56,375 nucleotides of DNA, from the NCBI GenBank assembly GCA_012032815.1, contig JAAUQD010000005.1:1-56375 (forward strand), read 5' to 3'. The DNA comes from Flammeovirgaceae bacterium (GTDB lineage: Bacteria > Bacteroidota > Bacteroidia > Cytophagales > Cyclobacteriaceae). Under the pieces are notes generated by a model. It had not been told where the DNA came from and ran no database searches. It was given only the letters and a program-made list of their open reading frames with translations. Each line of letters begins with the position of its first letter. The stretch's first letter is position 1. Positions 9,404-20,356 of the stretch are shown here, one piece after another. The position numbers and the translations under genes are program-made.

Positions 9404-9438
9404 AGAGGCTACTTTTTTATAAGGTAGTCTCTTTTTTA
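9404..9438 (+). terminator. Rho-independent terminator after the coiled-coil lipoprotein
   Basis: The arms AGAGGCTAC (9404-9412) and GTAGTCTCT (9424-9432) pair with one G.T, around an AT-rich loop, and are followed by a run of T. It sits between two convergent genes and could also serve the minus-strand antiporter gene. Confidence 0.7.
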
Positions 9439-10407
9439 TAGTTTAATATTCTCCGCGCTTATAAGGTACAAGGTATATGAAACATAGCCGATGAGTAGTA
9501 TCGCAGCTTCCCAACGATCCAGTTTTCGTTGTGATAATGTGAACATGAAGATGAGCAGACAAAAAGTTGCCACAGCCATAATTATGACATCAAAGTTAAG
9601 TTCATCAGAGTAGGGCAGAGGCTTAATCACTCCACTAACACCAAGCACAAGGGTCAGGTTAAATATGTTAGATCCTATTACATTGCCAATAGCGATATCT
9701 GTATTTTTTCTGTAAGCAGCCACGGCCGATGTTGCCAGTTCGGGTAATGATGTGCCCATAGCCAGAATTGTAAGGCCGATTAATTTTTTACTTAGTCCAT
9801 ACTTATCGGCTATTGATACTGCATTTTCAACAACAAGGTGCCCGCCACCAATCAACATGATCATACCAAACAAAGCTATTCCTATCGCGATAGGAGTTTT
9901 GTATTCTTTAACGATTGACTCATTTTCAAATTCCGGTTTTCTCTTCATCATGCCATAGACATAAACAAGGAATCCTAAAAAACCGACTAAGAGTATAATG
10001 GCATCCGTTCGCGAAAGCTCGTTTACAGTACCCCAAATACGGTAATCATTGATTAGTATGATGAATAAGGCTATTGCCGCCAGAGAAATCGGAATCTCAT
10101 ATTTCACTGTATTGCGTTGAACAACAAGAGGAAAAATGATTCCTGATACACCCAGGATAAGCATTAAATTAAAGTTGTTGCTCCCAATCACATTTCCAAA
10201 TGCCGCATCATTGTATCCTTTTAATGATGACATGATGTTGACCAGCAATTCAGGAGAAGAGGTTCCAAAAGCAACGATTGTCAGCCCGATAGCCAGATCC
10301 GAGATCTTCATTTTTTTGGCTATGGAAGATGACCCACTCACCAGGAAATCGGCCCCCTTAATAAGGACAAAGAATCCGGTAATTAGCAGGAATATATTAA
10401 GCAGCAT
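9436..10407 (-). CDS. CaCA-family sodium/calcium antiporter (YrbG-like)
   Basis: This 323-residue inner-membrane protein has the internal duplication typical of the Ca2+:cation antiporter family. Repeat one carries VAFGTSSPELLVNI and GNVIGSNNFNL; repeat two carries LAMGTSLPELATSA and GNVIGSNIFNLTLVLGVSG. The two E residues and the GTS/GS motifs form the ion site. About ten membrane segments are evident. The physiological ion (Ca2+ or other) cannot be read from sequence. The gene is intact, with its stop 25 bases ahead of the right arm of the neighbouring terminator's loop region, facing the lipoprotein gene. Confidence 0.9.
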   Translation of the reverse strand: MLLNIFLLITGFFVLIKGADFLVSGSSSIAKKMKISDLAIGLTIVAFGTSSPELLVNIMSSLKGYNDAAFGNVIGSNNFNLMLILGVSGIIFPLVVQRNTVKYEIPISLAAIALFIILINDYRIWGTVNELSRTDAIILLVGFLGFLVYVYGMMKRKPEFENESIVKEYKTPIAIGIALFGMIMLIGGGHLVVENAVSIADKYGLSKKLIGLTILAMGTSLPELATSAVAAYRKNTDIAIGNVIGSNIFNLTLVLGVSGVIKPLPYSDELNFDVIIMAVATFCLLIFMFTLSQRKLDRWEAAILLIGYVSYTLYLISAENIKL

Positions 10408-10431
10408 GTGGGGTGTTTGGGTCTCCCTAAA

Positions 10432-11471
10432 TTAAAACCATTTTCTGAATTTAAAATACCATAGCATGGCTAATACTATAGTAATCATGACGAGCCATGT
10501 CAGCGGGTATCCGTATTCGTAGCCAATTTCGGGCATGTATTAAAATTCATTCCATAAATTCCAACGATAAAAGTTAATGGAATGAAAATAGTTGAAATAA
10601 CCGTCAATACTTTGATTACCTCATTCATCCGGGTATTCAATGTATTGATGTGAATATCCATTAAACTTGAGGTCAGATCTTTATAGGTATCCATCGAGTC
10701 AATCAGATGAACCACATGATCATACACATCAGCAAAATAACGGATTGTGCTGGGTTGAATAAATCCGGATTCGTCTTTTATTATTTTACTTAATGCATCT
10801 CTTAATGGGTGCAATGCCTTGCGCAAATAAATAAGTTCTTTCTTTAGTCGTTGAATTTCATAAAACTCTTTTTCCGAAGGGTTGGTATAAATATCATCTT
10901 CAATTTGCTCAATCTGCTGGCCCACCGCATCCAATACCACGTAATAATTATCTACAATCACATCAATTAATCGATACAACAGGTAGTCAGCACTTTGCTT
11001 TCTTACTTTTCCCTGGTGTTGTCGAATTCGATCCCGGAAAGGATTGAAAAGATCGCCTTCTTTATCTTGAAATGATAACAGGTAATCCTTACCCAGGACA
11101 AAACTTATTTGTTCATATTCAATTTTGCTAAATTCTATCCGATACAACATTTTTAGAGTAAAAAAATAATATTCCTCGTACTCCTCAGCTTTGGGCTGAT
11201 GATCACTGGTGATATCATCCAGAAGAAGAGAATGCAATGAAAATTTTTTTGCTAAAGCTTTTATAATGGTGTGGTCATGCAACCCGTCAACATTTATCCA
11301 GTTTACCAGAACGGGATTTAGTTTTTCAAGGAGTTCTTTAATCGGGAGATTATTCACCATTTCATACTCATTGTCATTGTATTGAATGAGCTCAAGAATC
11401 ACAGCAGGTAACTGCTTTGGATTCAAAAATTGAGAAGTAGTTGATTTTTTGCGTGTCATTAAATCAGGCAT
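10432..11471 (-). CDS. corA: CorA-type magnesium/cobalt transporter, one frame break near the C-terminus
   Basis: The protein has a long cytoplasmic N-terminal domain and a first membrane segment (TVISTIFIPLTFIVGIYGMNF) with the GMN ion-selectivity motif near residue 313. The frame then goes wrong. If the T pair at 10540-10541 (plus strand) is read as three, the sequence continues KYMPEIGYEYGYPLTWLVMI through the second membrane segment and a basic end (WYFKFRKWF) to a TAA at 10432. That restores a normal CorA of about 346 residues. As printed it would lose the second membrane helix. It mediates Mg2+ uptake as a pentamer. I take this as a missing base in a homopolymer. Confidence 0.85.
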
Positions 11472-11666
11472 TGAGTTTACTATAACTTTTCAGTACAAAC
11501 CAGCCCAACGCTCATACTATATAAATACTTCCGCCAAGTAGTACAATGTTCGGGTACTGATTCACAAAATTACAGGCCGAAATTAACAAAAGCATCCATT
11601 GGTTTGCTATTCATTATAAAATTGAGTCCTCCTGATTTCTTAGGGGCAATTTGTATACTTGTAATT

Positions 11667-12641
11667 ATGTCGATGCGAATAGCTGATATCAAGGCTCCTG
11701 TGGCAAAAGAAATGGAGGAATTTGAAAATAAATTCAGAGACTCCATGAAAACACACGTGCTGCTTCTTGATAAGATTATGACGTATATCGTTAAGCGAAA
11801 GGGAAAGCAAATGAGGCCTCTTTTTGTTTTTCTTAGTGCGGGAACGTGTGGACAAATATCGGAGTCTACCTTCCGTGGGGCTTCACTCATTGAACTTTTA
11901 CATACCGCTACGCTGGTACATGATGATGTCGTTGATGATGCCAATTATCGCAGAGGATTTTTTTCCATTAATGCGTTATGGAAAACAAAATAGCAGTACT
12001 CGTAGGTGATTTTTTATTGAGCAGAGGATTGATTCTGTCTGTTGAGCATAAAGAATTTGACCTTTTGGGAATTGTGAGCAAAGCGGTAAAAGATATGAGT
12101 GAAGGAGAACTTCTTCAATTTGAAAAAGCAAGAAACCTGGACATTACCGAGGAGATATATTTCGAGATAATCCGGCAGAAGACAGCCTCACTGATTGCTT
12201 CCTGTTGTGCGGTTGGCGCCTGTTCGGTTGGTGCGGATGAAAGTCAGATCTATAAAATGAAAGTTTTTGGTGAGAAAGTAGGATTGGCGTTTCAAATTAA
12301 GGATGACCTCTTTGACTACAGTGAAGATGAGATTGGAAAGCCAGTAGGTATTGATATCAAAGAAAAAGAAAATGACGCTGCCATTGATTCACGCGCTCTC
12401 CAAAGCATCCTGGATGGATAAACGCAGGGTAATAAATATCATTAAGAATAATAGTAATGAGTCTGCGAAAGTGAAGGAGGTAATTGAATTTGTTAAAAAT
12501 TCTGGTGGAATTGCGTACGCGAAAGAAGTGATGATGAAATTCTATCAGGAGTCTCTAGACCTGCTCAATGAATTCAAAGAATCACCATACAAGAGTTCAC
12601 TCAGAGACCTTGTTCAGTTCACAATTGAACGAAAAAGTTAA
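11667..12641 (+). CDS. ispB: Polyprenyl (octaprenyl-type) diphosphate synthase, two frame breaks
   Basis: Three consecutive frames join into one trans-isoprenyl diphosphate synthase of about 325 residues. Start ATG 11667 (MSMRIADI). The first aspartate-rich motif is VHDDVVDDA; the second is IKDDLFDYSEDE. Break one lies in the A run 11982-11985: with one more A the text becomes NALWKNKIAVLVGDFLLSRG. Break two lies in the A run 12363-12367: with one A fewer it becomes DIKEKKMTLPLIHALSK, the family's usual wording. The enzyme makes the isoprenoid side chain of menaquinone. The chain length cannot be fixed from sequence. Both breaks are best explained as base-calling errors because the gene is normally essential. 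Confidence 0.9.
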
Positions 12642-12649
12642 GAGGTTAA

Positions 12650-13118
12650 TCAGCTCACTTTTTTGATTACTCGATCGCGTGCTGCTTCAAGAACCGCGTA
12701 ATTTTTCCACTTGGTAAATTCGCCCGTTTCCATTTTGACTTTTGCCGGTCCGGTATTGGTCGGTTGAAATTCGCCCTCATGACTCCACCACTCCAATGCA
12801 TTTTTTTTTGAAGTTTCTTTGTCGATATCAAAATAATCAATCACTGAATCTGAGACGATCCATGGATTTTCAATACTCGCGTATTTATCAAAAATCAAGC
12901 TGCGCATTTGGGTACCACTGGCCTGACTTTTAAAATGTGAAATGGTGTACGAGAGTGTATCCGGTTCGGACATAACCATATCCCAATATTTCTTTGATGC
13001 AATGATATCAGAGGTTGTCAGTAAATACCCATAACCATTTTCTAATGGCTCATTTGTGATAGCACAATGAGCTTTTGAATTCTTTTTTCTTTGAGAATAA
13101 ACGATTGAGGAGTGTCAT
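12650..13118 (-). CDS. Conserved hypothetical protein, one frame break
   Basis: The intact part (12979 down to 12650) reads DTLSYTISHFKSQASGTQMR ... ALEWWSHEGEFQPTNTGPAK. The same frame continues upstream as NSKAHCAITNEPLENGYGYL. If the A6 run (plus strand T 13083-13088) is one base shorter, it joins MTLLNRLFSKK starting at ATG 13118, giving about 155 residues. The upstream text in that frame (YLPPAEYLIVVNHAH) also looks coding, so the true start may be the ATG at 13170 with another one-base error. No family is recognised. There is no signal peptide or membrane segment. It is convergent with ispB, stops nine bases apart. Confidence 0.55.
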
Positions 13119-13221
13119 GTGAGCATGGTTTACAACTATTAGATACTCGGCAGGGGGTAAATAGTTGCATGAACAGGGAAATTTTTAACGATAACGCTCA
13201 TTTTGACTGAAAAAAAAGAAA

Positions 13222-14654
13222 TTACCTGGTGCCTTCTGAATTGGATTTCAGGAATTTTTCGTGTTTTTCGAAAAAATCACTGAGTTGGCCGACCGGTAAT
13301 TTTTTAGCAATAATCTTTTTTCGGTTGTCAATAATATAAATGGTGGGGGTTGTAGGTGCATCATACAGTTTACTGTATGGCCCAACATAACTACGAGGTC
13401 CGTTTACTGTTATCCACGGAGTGGCCATCTCCTTAATAAACGCTTTCATTTTCTGAAGTGAACTGTCTGTGCACACTGCATAGATCTCCATATTAAGTTT
13501 TGTCTTACTGGCATTATAAAATTCGACAAGCTTTGGGGTTTCAGCCCGGCAGTGACCGCAGTCCGGTGAGAAAAATAAATCATCGTGTATTTCCTGTTTA
13601 TATCATACAGTGCCTTGGGTTGAAGATCTTTGTCCTGCATGATCAAATTGGGTGCTTTGTTTCCGATCAAACTTAAGCGCATTCGGTCAGCGTTTTCTTT
13701 TAGGTTTTTCTTTACCGCTTCAGAGATCCAGAAATCCATTTCCTTGCTGGCAAAGTAGGTATCGAATAAATGAACATAAATCGCATCAAGTCCCATGATA
13801 TCATGGTTTTGATATTTCACAATGCACATCCATACCAAATACTTATAGCATTCCTTATTCTCTTTTACAGAATTAGCCAGTCGGTCTATTTCTCGCGACA
13901 ATGTATCCGGGTGTTGAATAAAAAGTTTGTCCAGATATTCACCGAGTTTCTCCTGGTATAGCGGCCGTGGTAAACGAATCATGGCGTCATCGGCCAGATT
14001 GAAATTGTCGAAGAAATGATTTCTATAGTAATGAAATTGAAATGCAGAATCGATTGATCCATTGGGTAAGACAGGAGGATCTAGCATTTTTACGGGCATG
14101 GTTGATTTTAAAACACGGGCTGTCATAGTTGACGGGTTCTTGTCAATTAAGTTTTGCTGATGGGCTACGACTTTTTCATTGATTAGATTGAAAGACTCCC
14201 GCGCATCTTTTTTTTGATCAGGGGTTAGAAGAGAATCGCGAAGGACCTTTATCAGGGGTTCAGCTTCCTTGTTTCTTTCAATATTGAAAAAAATATTTTC
14301 AAAGAACAGTTTATTATCAATGTCTCCCTTAACAACCATGTTGCGCACATAATCGGACTGGTTGGTTTCAAGTGTGAATTGCTGATCATCGCTAATGACA
14401 AATTCAAACATTCTGGTTTTGTTCAAAACAAGGAAGTAGACTCCATGAGGGAGTTTTTTAGGATTGTCGAATGTAAAAGCGCCCAGGTTATTCACCTGTG
14501 CTGTGTCCGTCAGTAAAGTGCTTTCACCATAATAAACACCTAAATAGGCTGTAGTATCTTTTAATCCCTTAATCTTAAAATCAATTTTATACCCCGTCTG
14601 GCTGAAAGAGAACGAACTGATCAATAGGGCAATTACTAAAAAGAAAAATCTCAT
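13222..14654 (-). CDS. Exported thiol-disulfide oxidoreductase (DUF4369 + thioredoxin fold), one frame break
   Basis: The protein starts with a signal peptide (MRFFFLVIALLISSFSFSQ) and a DUF4369-like beta domain (YKIDFKIKGLKDTTAYLGVY, ATG 14654). A long helical middle follows. The C-terminal AhpC/TSA-thioredoxin fold begins at NKAPNLIMQDKD. The frame breaks at the A5 run 13571-13575 (plus strand). With one more base the text reads MIYFFSPDCGHCRAETPKL, an active-site CGHC pair, and runs on through MEIYAVCTDSSL and APTTPTIYIIDN to 13222. Total about 477 residues. It is a periplasmic ResA/TlpA-like reductase of the large Bacteroidota type. As printed the active site would be lost. Confidence 0.85.
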
Positions 14655-14815
14655 TGGTAAGTTTTATGAATTTCAAAGTTCTTAATTCCTTGAAACATAG
14701 CAAGGCAATTATTATACCGATAACCCGTTCATATATATTAATTACTCCCGGTAACCTGCTTTAATATGTCATTTTATTTCATTTTTTACTTTCGCCTCTT
14801 ATTATATAGCAACTC

Positions 14816-15748
14816 TTGTCATTAGAAGTAAAAAATCTCACCAAAACGTTTGCCGGGCAAAAGGCTGTTGACAATATATCTTTTACTGTACAGCCCGGTG
14901 AGATTGTTGGCTTTCTTGGCCCCAATGGTGCTGGAAAGTCGACCACTATGAAAATCCTAACAACCTTTTTGCCGCCTACTGAAGGCAAGGTACAGGTGGG
15001 CGGATTTGATGTGGCGGACCAGTCGGTTCAGGTGAGAGAAATAATCGGTTATCTGCCTGAGCACAATCCGCTCTATCTCGAAATGTATGTAAAAGAGTAC
15101 TTAACCTTTATTGGCAAATTGTATGACGTAAAGGGCAACTTGCTTTTAAGCCGGGTTGATGAAATGATCAGACTGTGCGGATTAGGGGTTGAGCAGCATA
15201 AGAAATTGGAATCGCTATCAAAAGGGTATAGACAGCGTGTAGGATTAGCTCAGGCGCTTTTGCATGATCCACAGATTTTAATTTTGGATGAGCCTACTTC
15301 AGGTCTTGATCCAAATCAAATAGTGGAAATTCGTAAACTCATTAAGCAAGTTAGTCAGCATAAGACGGTGCTTTTTTCTACCCATATTATGCAGGAAGTT
15401 CAGACCTTATGTAGTCGGGTAATAATTATTCATAAAGGAAAAATTGTAGCCGACTGTCAGTTAGATGAGTTACTTAAGAGCAGAGGGATGAAGTCACTAT
15501 TTATAGAATTTGATCAGGAGGTTGATCTGTTAAAGATAAAAGCGTTACCCGGTGTGCAATCTATTGATCAATCCGGGCCGAACCAATTCAGAATATTCTC
15601 GGTAGAGAATGCGGATGTCCGATCAATTATGTTTGACTTTGTCAGGCAACAAAATATTTCATTAATGGAAATGCGTGTTGAAGAGTCATCACTGGAAGAA
15701 GTATTCAGAGAATTGACCACACCGGATGGCGAAAAGATAAGACTATGA
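14816..15748 (+). CDS. gldA: Gliding-motility ABC transporter ATPase GldA
   Basis: This 310-residue ABC ATPase has Walker A GPNGAGKST at residues 35-43, a signature LSKGYRQRVGLAQAL near 132, Walker B ILILDEPTSGLDPNQ near 150, and an H-loop FSTHIMQEV. The C-terminal part is the GldA-type regulatory domain. The start is a TTG at 14816; no ATG is available in frame. It overlaps gldF by four bases. GldA with GldF and GldG forms an ABC transporter needed for gliding in Flavobacterium; other Bacteroidota carry it without proof of the same role. The cargo is unknown. Confidence 0.9.
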   Translation: MSLEVKNLTKTFAGQKAVDNISFTVQPGEIVGFLGPNGAGKSTTMKILTTFLPPTEGKVQVGGFDVADQSVQVREIIGYLPEHNPLYLEMYVKEYLTFIGKLYDVKGNLLLSRVDEMIRLCGLGVEQHKKLESLSKGYRQRVGLAQALLHDPQILILDEPTSGLDPNQIVEIRKLIKQVSQHKTVLFSTHIMQEVQTLCSRVIIIHKGKIVADCQLDELLKSRGMKSLFIEFDQEVDLLKIKALPGVQSIDQSGPNQFRIFSVENADVRSIMFDFVRQQNISLMEMRVEESSLEEVFRELTTPDGEKIRL

Positions 15749-16474
15749 TTCACATTCTTTCACGTGAGTTTCGAAATTTTCTTGATTCCCTCATTGCCTA
15801 CATAATTATTGGTGTGTTCTTAACCGCTATGGGTTTGATTGTGTGGGTCTTTCCCGAAACCTCTGTGATGGAGTATGGTTATGCCGATCTTGACCCCCTG
15901 TTTTCATTGGGGCCTTATGTTTTGATTTTTTTAGTCCCGGCTATCACCATGCGGAGTTTTGCAGAAGAAAAAAAATTAGGAACTATTGAATTGCTATTAA
16001 CCAAACCGTTGCACGATTGGGAAATTATAATGGGTAAGTACCTGGCTGTGGTTGGATTGCTGATCTTCTCGCTTTCGCCAACACTATTATATTATTTTTC
16101 GATATATCAACTTGGGAGTCCCGTGGGCAACATTGACACGCCCGGTGTAATCGGTTCCTATATTGGCCTCTTCCTATTGGGGGCAACATTTTGTGCAGTT
16201 GGAATTTTTACTTCTTCCATAACATCAAATCAAATCATTGCTTTTATCGGAGCCACTTTTTTTTTGTTTCATTTTGTATTCAGGGTTTGATTCCCTGTCA
16301 ACCTTGTGGAGCGGGGGTAGAGGTATACTTTCTATCAAGCAAGCCGGAATTCTATATCATTATGAATCACTAAGCCGAGGATTAATCGATAGCCGGGATT
16401 TGATATACTTTTTTTCTTTGATTGGGATTTTTTTGCTGGCTACCAAAATTATAACCGGGAGCAGACGATGGTAA
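15745..16474 (+). CDS. gldF: GldF, ABC transporter permease, one frame break
   Basis: The permease begins FRNFLDSLIAYIIIGVFLTA and has six membrane segments, with MRSFAEEKKLGTIELLLTKP after the second, typical of GldF and related ABC-2 permeases. The frame breaks at a run of nine T (16257-16265). With eight, FIGATFF continues as CFILYSGFDSLSTLWSGGRG and IYFFSLIGIFLLATKIITG to the stop at 16472-16474, giving about 242 residues. The stop overlaps the gldG start (ATGGTAA). The gene sits in the order gldA-gldF-gldG, so the three share one transcript. Confidence 0.9.
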
Positions 16475-18149
16475 TACCGTACAGCAAAAAATCAGGAGAC
16501 CTTTTATTATTGGCTAACGGCCTGGTATTTTTTATCCTGCTCAACTTAGTAACCTCCAATTTATTTTTTCGGTGGGATTTAACGGAAGAAAACAGGTATA
16601 CACTCAATCAGCCCACCAAAGATTTGCTTAAAGATTTGCATGATGTTGTATACATAGAGGTTTACCTGGATGGTGATTTGAACGCGGGGTTTACCAGGCT
16701 TCAGAAATCCATTCGTGAAACACTGGAGGAGTTCAGGATCTATTCGGGCAACAAAGTAAAATTCCGGTTTGTCGATCCCTCCACTGCTACCGATCAAAGG
16801 GCTCGCAATGAATTCATGCGGAGTATCGTTGAAAAGGGAATTACTCCCATGAACATCATTGACACTAAAGATGGACAGCGAAGCGAAAAGGTTGTCTTTC
16901 CGGGAGCGTTGATATCTTATGGGGGGTTTGAAACGGGTGTGATGTTACTGAAAGGGAATCGATCGGAAACCAGCCAGGAAGTCCTAAATCAATCTATTGA
17001 AGGGATAGAATATGAACTGGCCAATGCAATTCATAAACTTACCAATACCGAAAGACCCCGTATAGGAATTGTTTATGGTCATGGTGAAATAGACAGTCTT
17101 GCGTTTGCAAGCTTCAAAAATTCTCTCATGCAGGCATATGATGTTTTCCGGATTCACCTTTCAGATCATCAACAGACTGATCATTATGATGCCATCCTCG
17201 TTACAAAACCCAAGAGTGCTTTTACTGAATCGGAAAAGTACAAGCTGGATCAATTTATTATGCGAGGAGGAAAAGTTTTATTTCTTCTCGACAGGCTTGA
17301 TGCGGAAATGGACAGTGCGTCAAGCAATAGTTACTTTGCTTTTCCATTTCAGCATAATCTTGAAGATCAGCTCTTTCGATATGGAGTACGCATGAATTAT
17401 GATCTGGTTCAGGATCGGGTTGCGGCTAAATATCCGATTGTAACGGGCCAGGTTGGCAATCAATCACAGCTCATGCAAATCGACTGGCCCTTTTTTCCTT
17501 TGATTACACAATTTGCTGATCACGCCATAACCAGGAATTTGGATGCAGTGATTTTGAAGTTTGCAAGTTCATTAGATACGGTAAAAGCAGTAGGCATAAC
17601 CAAGACTCCTCTGTTCTTTACATCCCCTTATTCAAAAAAATAGGGGCGCCTGTACGGGTTGCTGTTGAGGATTTGCGTAATCAACCAAGCCCTGAATCAT
17701 TCAATCAGGGTAGAATTCCCTTATCGTATCTTCTGGAAGGTGAATTTACTTCCCTGTATAAAAATAGGATTGTACCAAAAGATGCAGATCAGAAAACCTT
17801 TGTTGATAAAAGTACGCCCACGAAAATAATTGTGGTTGCTGACGGGGATCTTGCGCGGAATGAAATTAATTCTAAAACAGGACAGCCTCAACAATTGGGA
17901 AACGACCCGATCACTGGGTACACTTTTGCAAATGAGGATTTGTTAATGAATATGGTAGCTTATCTGATCGATGAAGAAGGGTTAATTAAAATTCGAAATA
18001 AAGAGTTGATGATCAGGCCCCTGGACAAATCTAAGATTAAAGATCAGCGCCTTTTTTGGCAAACTGCAAATCTTACGGTTCCTATTGTACTGATATTAGT
18101 TTTTGGAATTGCGAGAAGTTACTGGAGAAAGAAAAAATATGGAAATTGA
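16468..18149 (+). CDS. gldG: GldG, periplasmic ABC auxiliary protein, one frame break
   Basis: The protein has an N-terminal membrane anchor (LLLLANGLVFFILLNLVTS) followed by FFRWDLTEENRYTLNQPTKD, the GldG opening. A large periplasmic GIFT-like domain comes next (IGIVYGHGEIDSL, GKVLFLLDRLD). It ends with a second membrane segment (LTVPIVLILVFGIA) and a basic tail. The frame breaks in the A7 run 17634-17640; with eight A the text reads SPYSKKIGAPVRVAVEDLRN. The repaired length is about 561 residues. GldG is required with GldF for gliding in Flavobacterium. The break falls in the middle of the conserved domain, so a natural split is unlikely. Confidence 0.9.
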
Positions 18150-19073
18150 AATGAACCAGCAAAAGAAGAATGGTTTTCTGATTATCTCCCTGCTTGTTTT
18201 AAGTGTGGCTACCGTTCTTGCCTTTTACTTTCAATGGGATGCTTCATCACCTTTAAGTCGTAAGATCGTATCACAAGAAGACATTCAGAAAATTGATCGC
18301 GTTGTTTTAGAGTCAACTAATGGGAAAATCGATCTCACTTTTGACGGAAGGAGGTGGAGGGTAAATAATAATTTTGATGCCGATAATCAAATGATTACAC
18401 TCCTCTTTGCAAGTCTTGAGTCGGTTGAGATTAAAAGAGCCGTAGCGATTTCGATTGCCGACTCAATTAAAATCAGATGAGACAATCGGGTATAAACGTG
18501 AGCTTGTATTCAGAAGGCGAAGTGATAACCAATTTTGTTGCGATTGGAAATCCCGGTAAAACCGAATCGTACATTATGGAAGTTGATGTACCCGAAGTGG
18601 TTGTGATTCCTGGCTATAGGGTTTATGTGAACTATGTTTTTGAATTACCTGAATATGCCTGGAAGCAAAAAAGGATTTTTGATTTTAATTGGAGAAATTT
18701 TAAATCCTTGCAGGTTTCATTTTCGGAAATGAATAATGACGGGTTTACTATAGAACTTGATGGAGGATATTTCGATATAACCGGATCAATAGAGACTGAC
18801 ACAACACGGTTAAATGATTTTTTGGATGCGGTTAGCCTGTTGGAGGCAGATGAAGCAGTATCCGAGCAGGTCTTGAATCCCGACCTGGCCCTAATGGATT
18901 TGACCGTGCAGGATATTTCGGGTCGCACACTTTACCTTCACGTGCAGAGAACAGATAATCCGCAGATTTTGATTGGTCATGATGGACGAGGGAATTTCTA
19001 TCGGTTTCGCAAAGTGAAGATTGATGCAATCAATCACCCAAAAAAATACTTTGAGCGGAATACGCAGAAGTAA
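18139..19073 (+). CDS. DUF4340 membrane-anchored protein, one frame break
   Basis: Start at ATG 18139 (or ATG 18151, MNQQKKNGF), overlapping the end of gldG. One N-terminal membrane segment (GFLIISLLVLSVATVLAFYF) anchors a periplasmic DUF4340 domain with the typical IDRVVLESTNGKIDLTFDGRRW opening. The frame breaks at the A run 18469-18472. With five A the text is SIKNQMRQSGINVSLYSEGE, and the C-terminal part follows (GNPGKTESYIMEVD, RIFDFNWRNFKSLQVSF). Total about 312 residues. DUF4340 proteins regularly follow GldG-like ABC auxiliary genes, so it is probably a partner of this transporter. Confidence 0.8.
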
Positions 19074-19177
19074 ATTTAGGCCCCTGACGGACAGGCTATT
19101 CCACTAAATTGGTGATTTCCATAATTAGTTTTTCTTTCTAACTTTACCGCGATTACAACCAAAACCACTGACCTTCG

Positions 19178-20303
19178 ATGAAGTTTATTGTTAACTCAAG
19201 CTACCTGCTGAAACAGCTTTCACAAATCAACGGGGTAATTACAACCAACCCTGTTGTTCCTATTCTTGAAAACTTCCTTTTTGAGATTGATAAAAATACG
19301 TTGACCGTTACAGCATCGGATTTGCAAACTTCAATGATTACTGAAATTACGATTGAATCAAAGGAGAAAGGGAATATTGCTGTCCCAGCCCGCATTTTGC
19401 TAGACACACTAAAAAATCTACCAGATCAGCCAGTTACTTTTTCCATTGACGACTCAACCTACAGCATCGAACTAAGTTCTGACAACGGGCGGTATAAACT
19501 GGCAGGTGAAAACGCTACCGACTTTCCTAAAGTCCCCAGTGTGTCCAATGATTTTTCGGCTATGGTTTCTTCAGATGTTCTGGCCCGGGCAGTGAACAAC
19601 ACGATTTTTGCAACGAGCAGCGATGAACTAAGACCTGCTATGACGGGTGTATATGTAAATCTGAGTGAGAAGAATGCCACTTTTGTTGCAACAGATGGAT
19701 GCACCGGCTTGTTCGGTATATTCGTACCGATGTAAAATCCGACAATGGAAATGCCATAATTATTCCTCGCAAGGCATTGAACCTCCTGAAAACAACACTT
19801 CCCACAGAGAATACTGATGTTAGTATTGACTTTAACATGTCAAATGCATTTTCAAGTTCAACAGTATAAAAATGATTTGTCGGCTTATCGATGAACGTTT
19901 TCCGGACTACGAAAATGTAATACCTTCCGGCAACAACATCAAAATGAGTATTAACCGCTCTGAGTTTTTAGGTTCACTGAAGAGGATTTCTATCTATGCT
20001 AACAAAACCACGCATCAGGTACGTTTGAAAATTACCGGTAGTGAATTACTGGTTTCTGCAGAAGATCTTGATTTCAGCAATGAAGCGAATGAACGATTGT
20101 CTTGCGAGCATGAAGGTAGTGATATTGAAATTGGTTTTAATGCCAAGTTTTTGATTGAGATGCTAACTAACATAGATACCGAGCAAGTAAAACTCACCAT
20201 GTCGGCACCCAATAAAGCAGGTGTGATCTTGCCTGCAGACAAGGATAAAGATGAAGATATTTTGATGCTGGTAATGCCGGTGATGTTAAACCAATACGTT
20301 TGA
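19178..20303 (+). CDS. dnaN: DNA polymerase III sliding clamp, two frame breaks
   Basis: The beta clamp (about 374 residues) starts MKFIVNSSYLLKQLSQING. Text is normal to FVATDG, then breaks near 19700: the expected HRLVRYIRTDVKSDNGNAI is present one frame over. This break is not in a base run; it needs two bases removed or one added. A second break is in the T4 run 19849-19852: with five T the text is NAFFKFNSIKMICRLIDERF. It then continues normally to PNKAGVILPAD and VMPVMLNQYV. The clamp tethers DNA polymerase. It follows DUF4340 by 104 bases. An essential protein with two breaks points strongly to sequence error. Confidence 0.9.
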
Positions 20304-20318
20304 TTTTAACGATCAAAA

Positions 20319-20351
20319 CAAAAAAAGGCCAGTTCAACTGGCCTTTTTTGT
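20319..20351. terminator. Bidirectional terminator between dnaN and accC
   Basis: A perfect hairpin, GGCCAGT-TCA-ACTGGCC, is flanked by A6 on the left and T6 on the right. It ends dnaN on the plus strand and, read the other way, accC on the minus strand. Confidence 0.9.
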
Positions 20352-20356
20352 TTAAA

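Noticed and set aside
11667-12641. Programmed frameshifting or transcriptional slippage as the reason for broken reading frames.
   Set aside because: Slippage sites normally occur in a few genes and in a fixed direction. Here 23 genes break in both directions at many kinds of short runs, including essential ones, so read error is far simpler.
12978-13118. TGA read as tryptophan in the gene at 12650, which would give an in-frame read-through.
   Set aside because: Other genes in the window end normally at TGA, and removing one A from the nearby run gives a better protein start.
15745-20303. Gene decay (pseudogene cluster) of gldF, gldG, DUF4340 and dnaN.
   Set aside because: Each needs only one-base changes, the sequence between breaks is fully conserved in style, and dnaN is essential. 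Decay would also have produced larger deletions and scattered stops.
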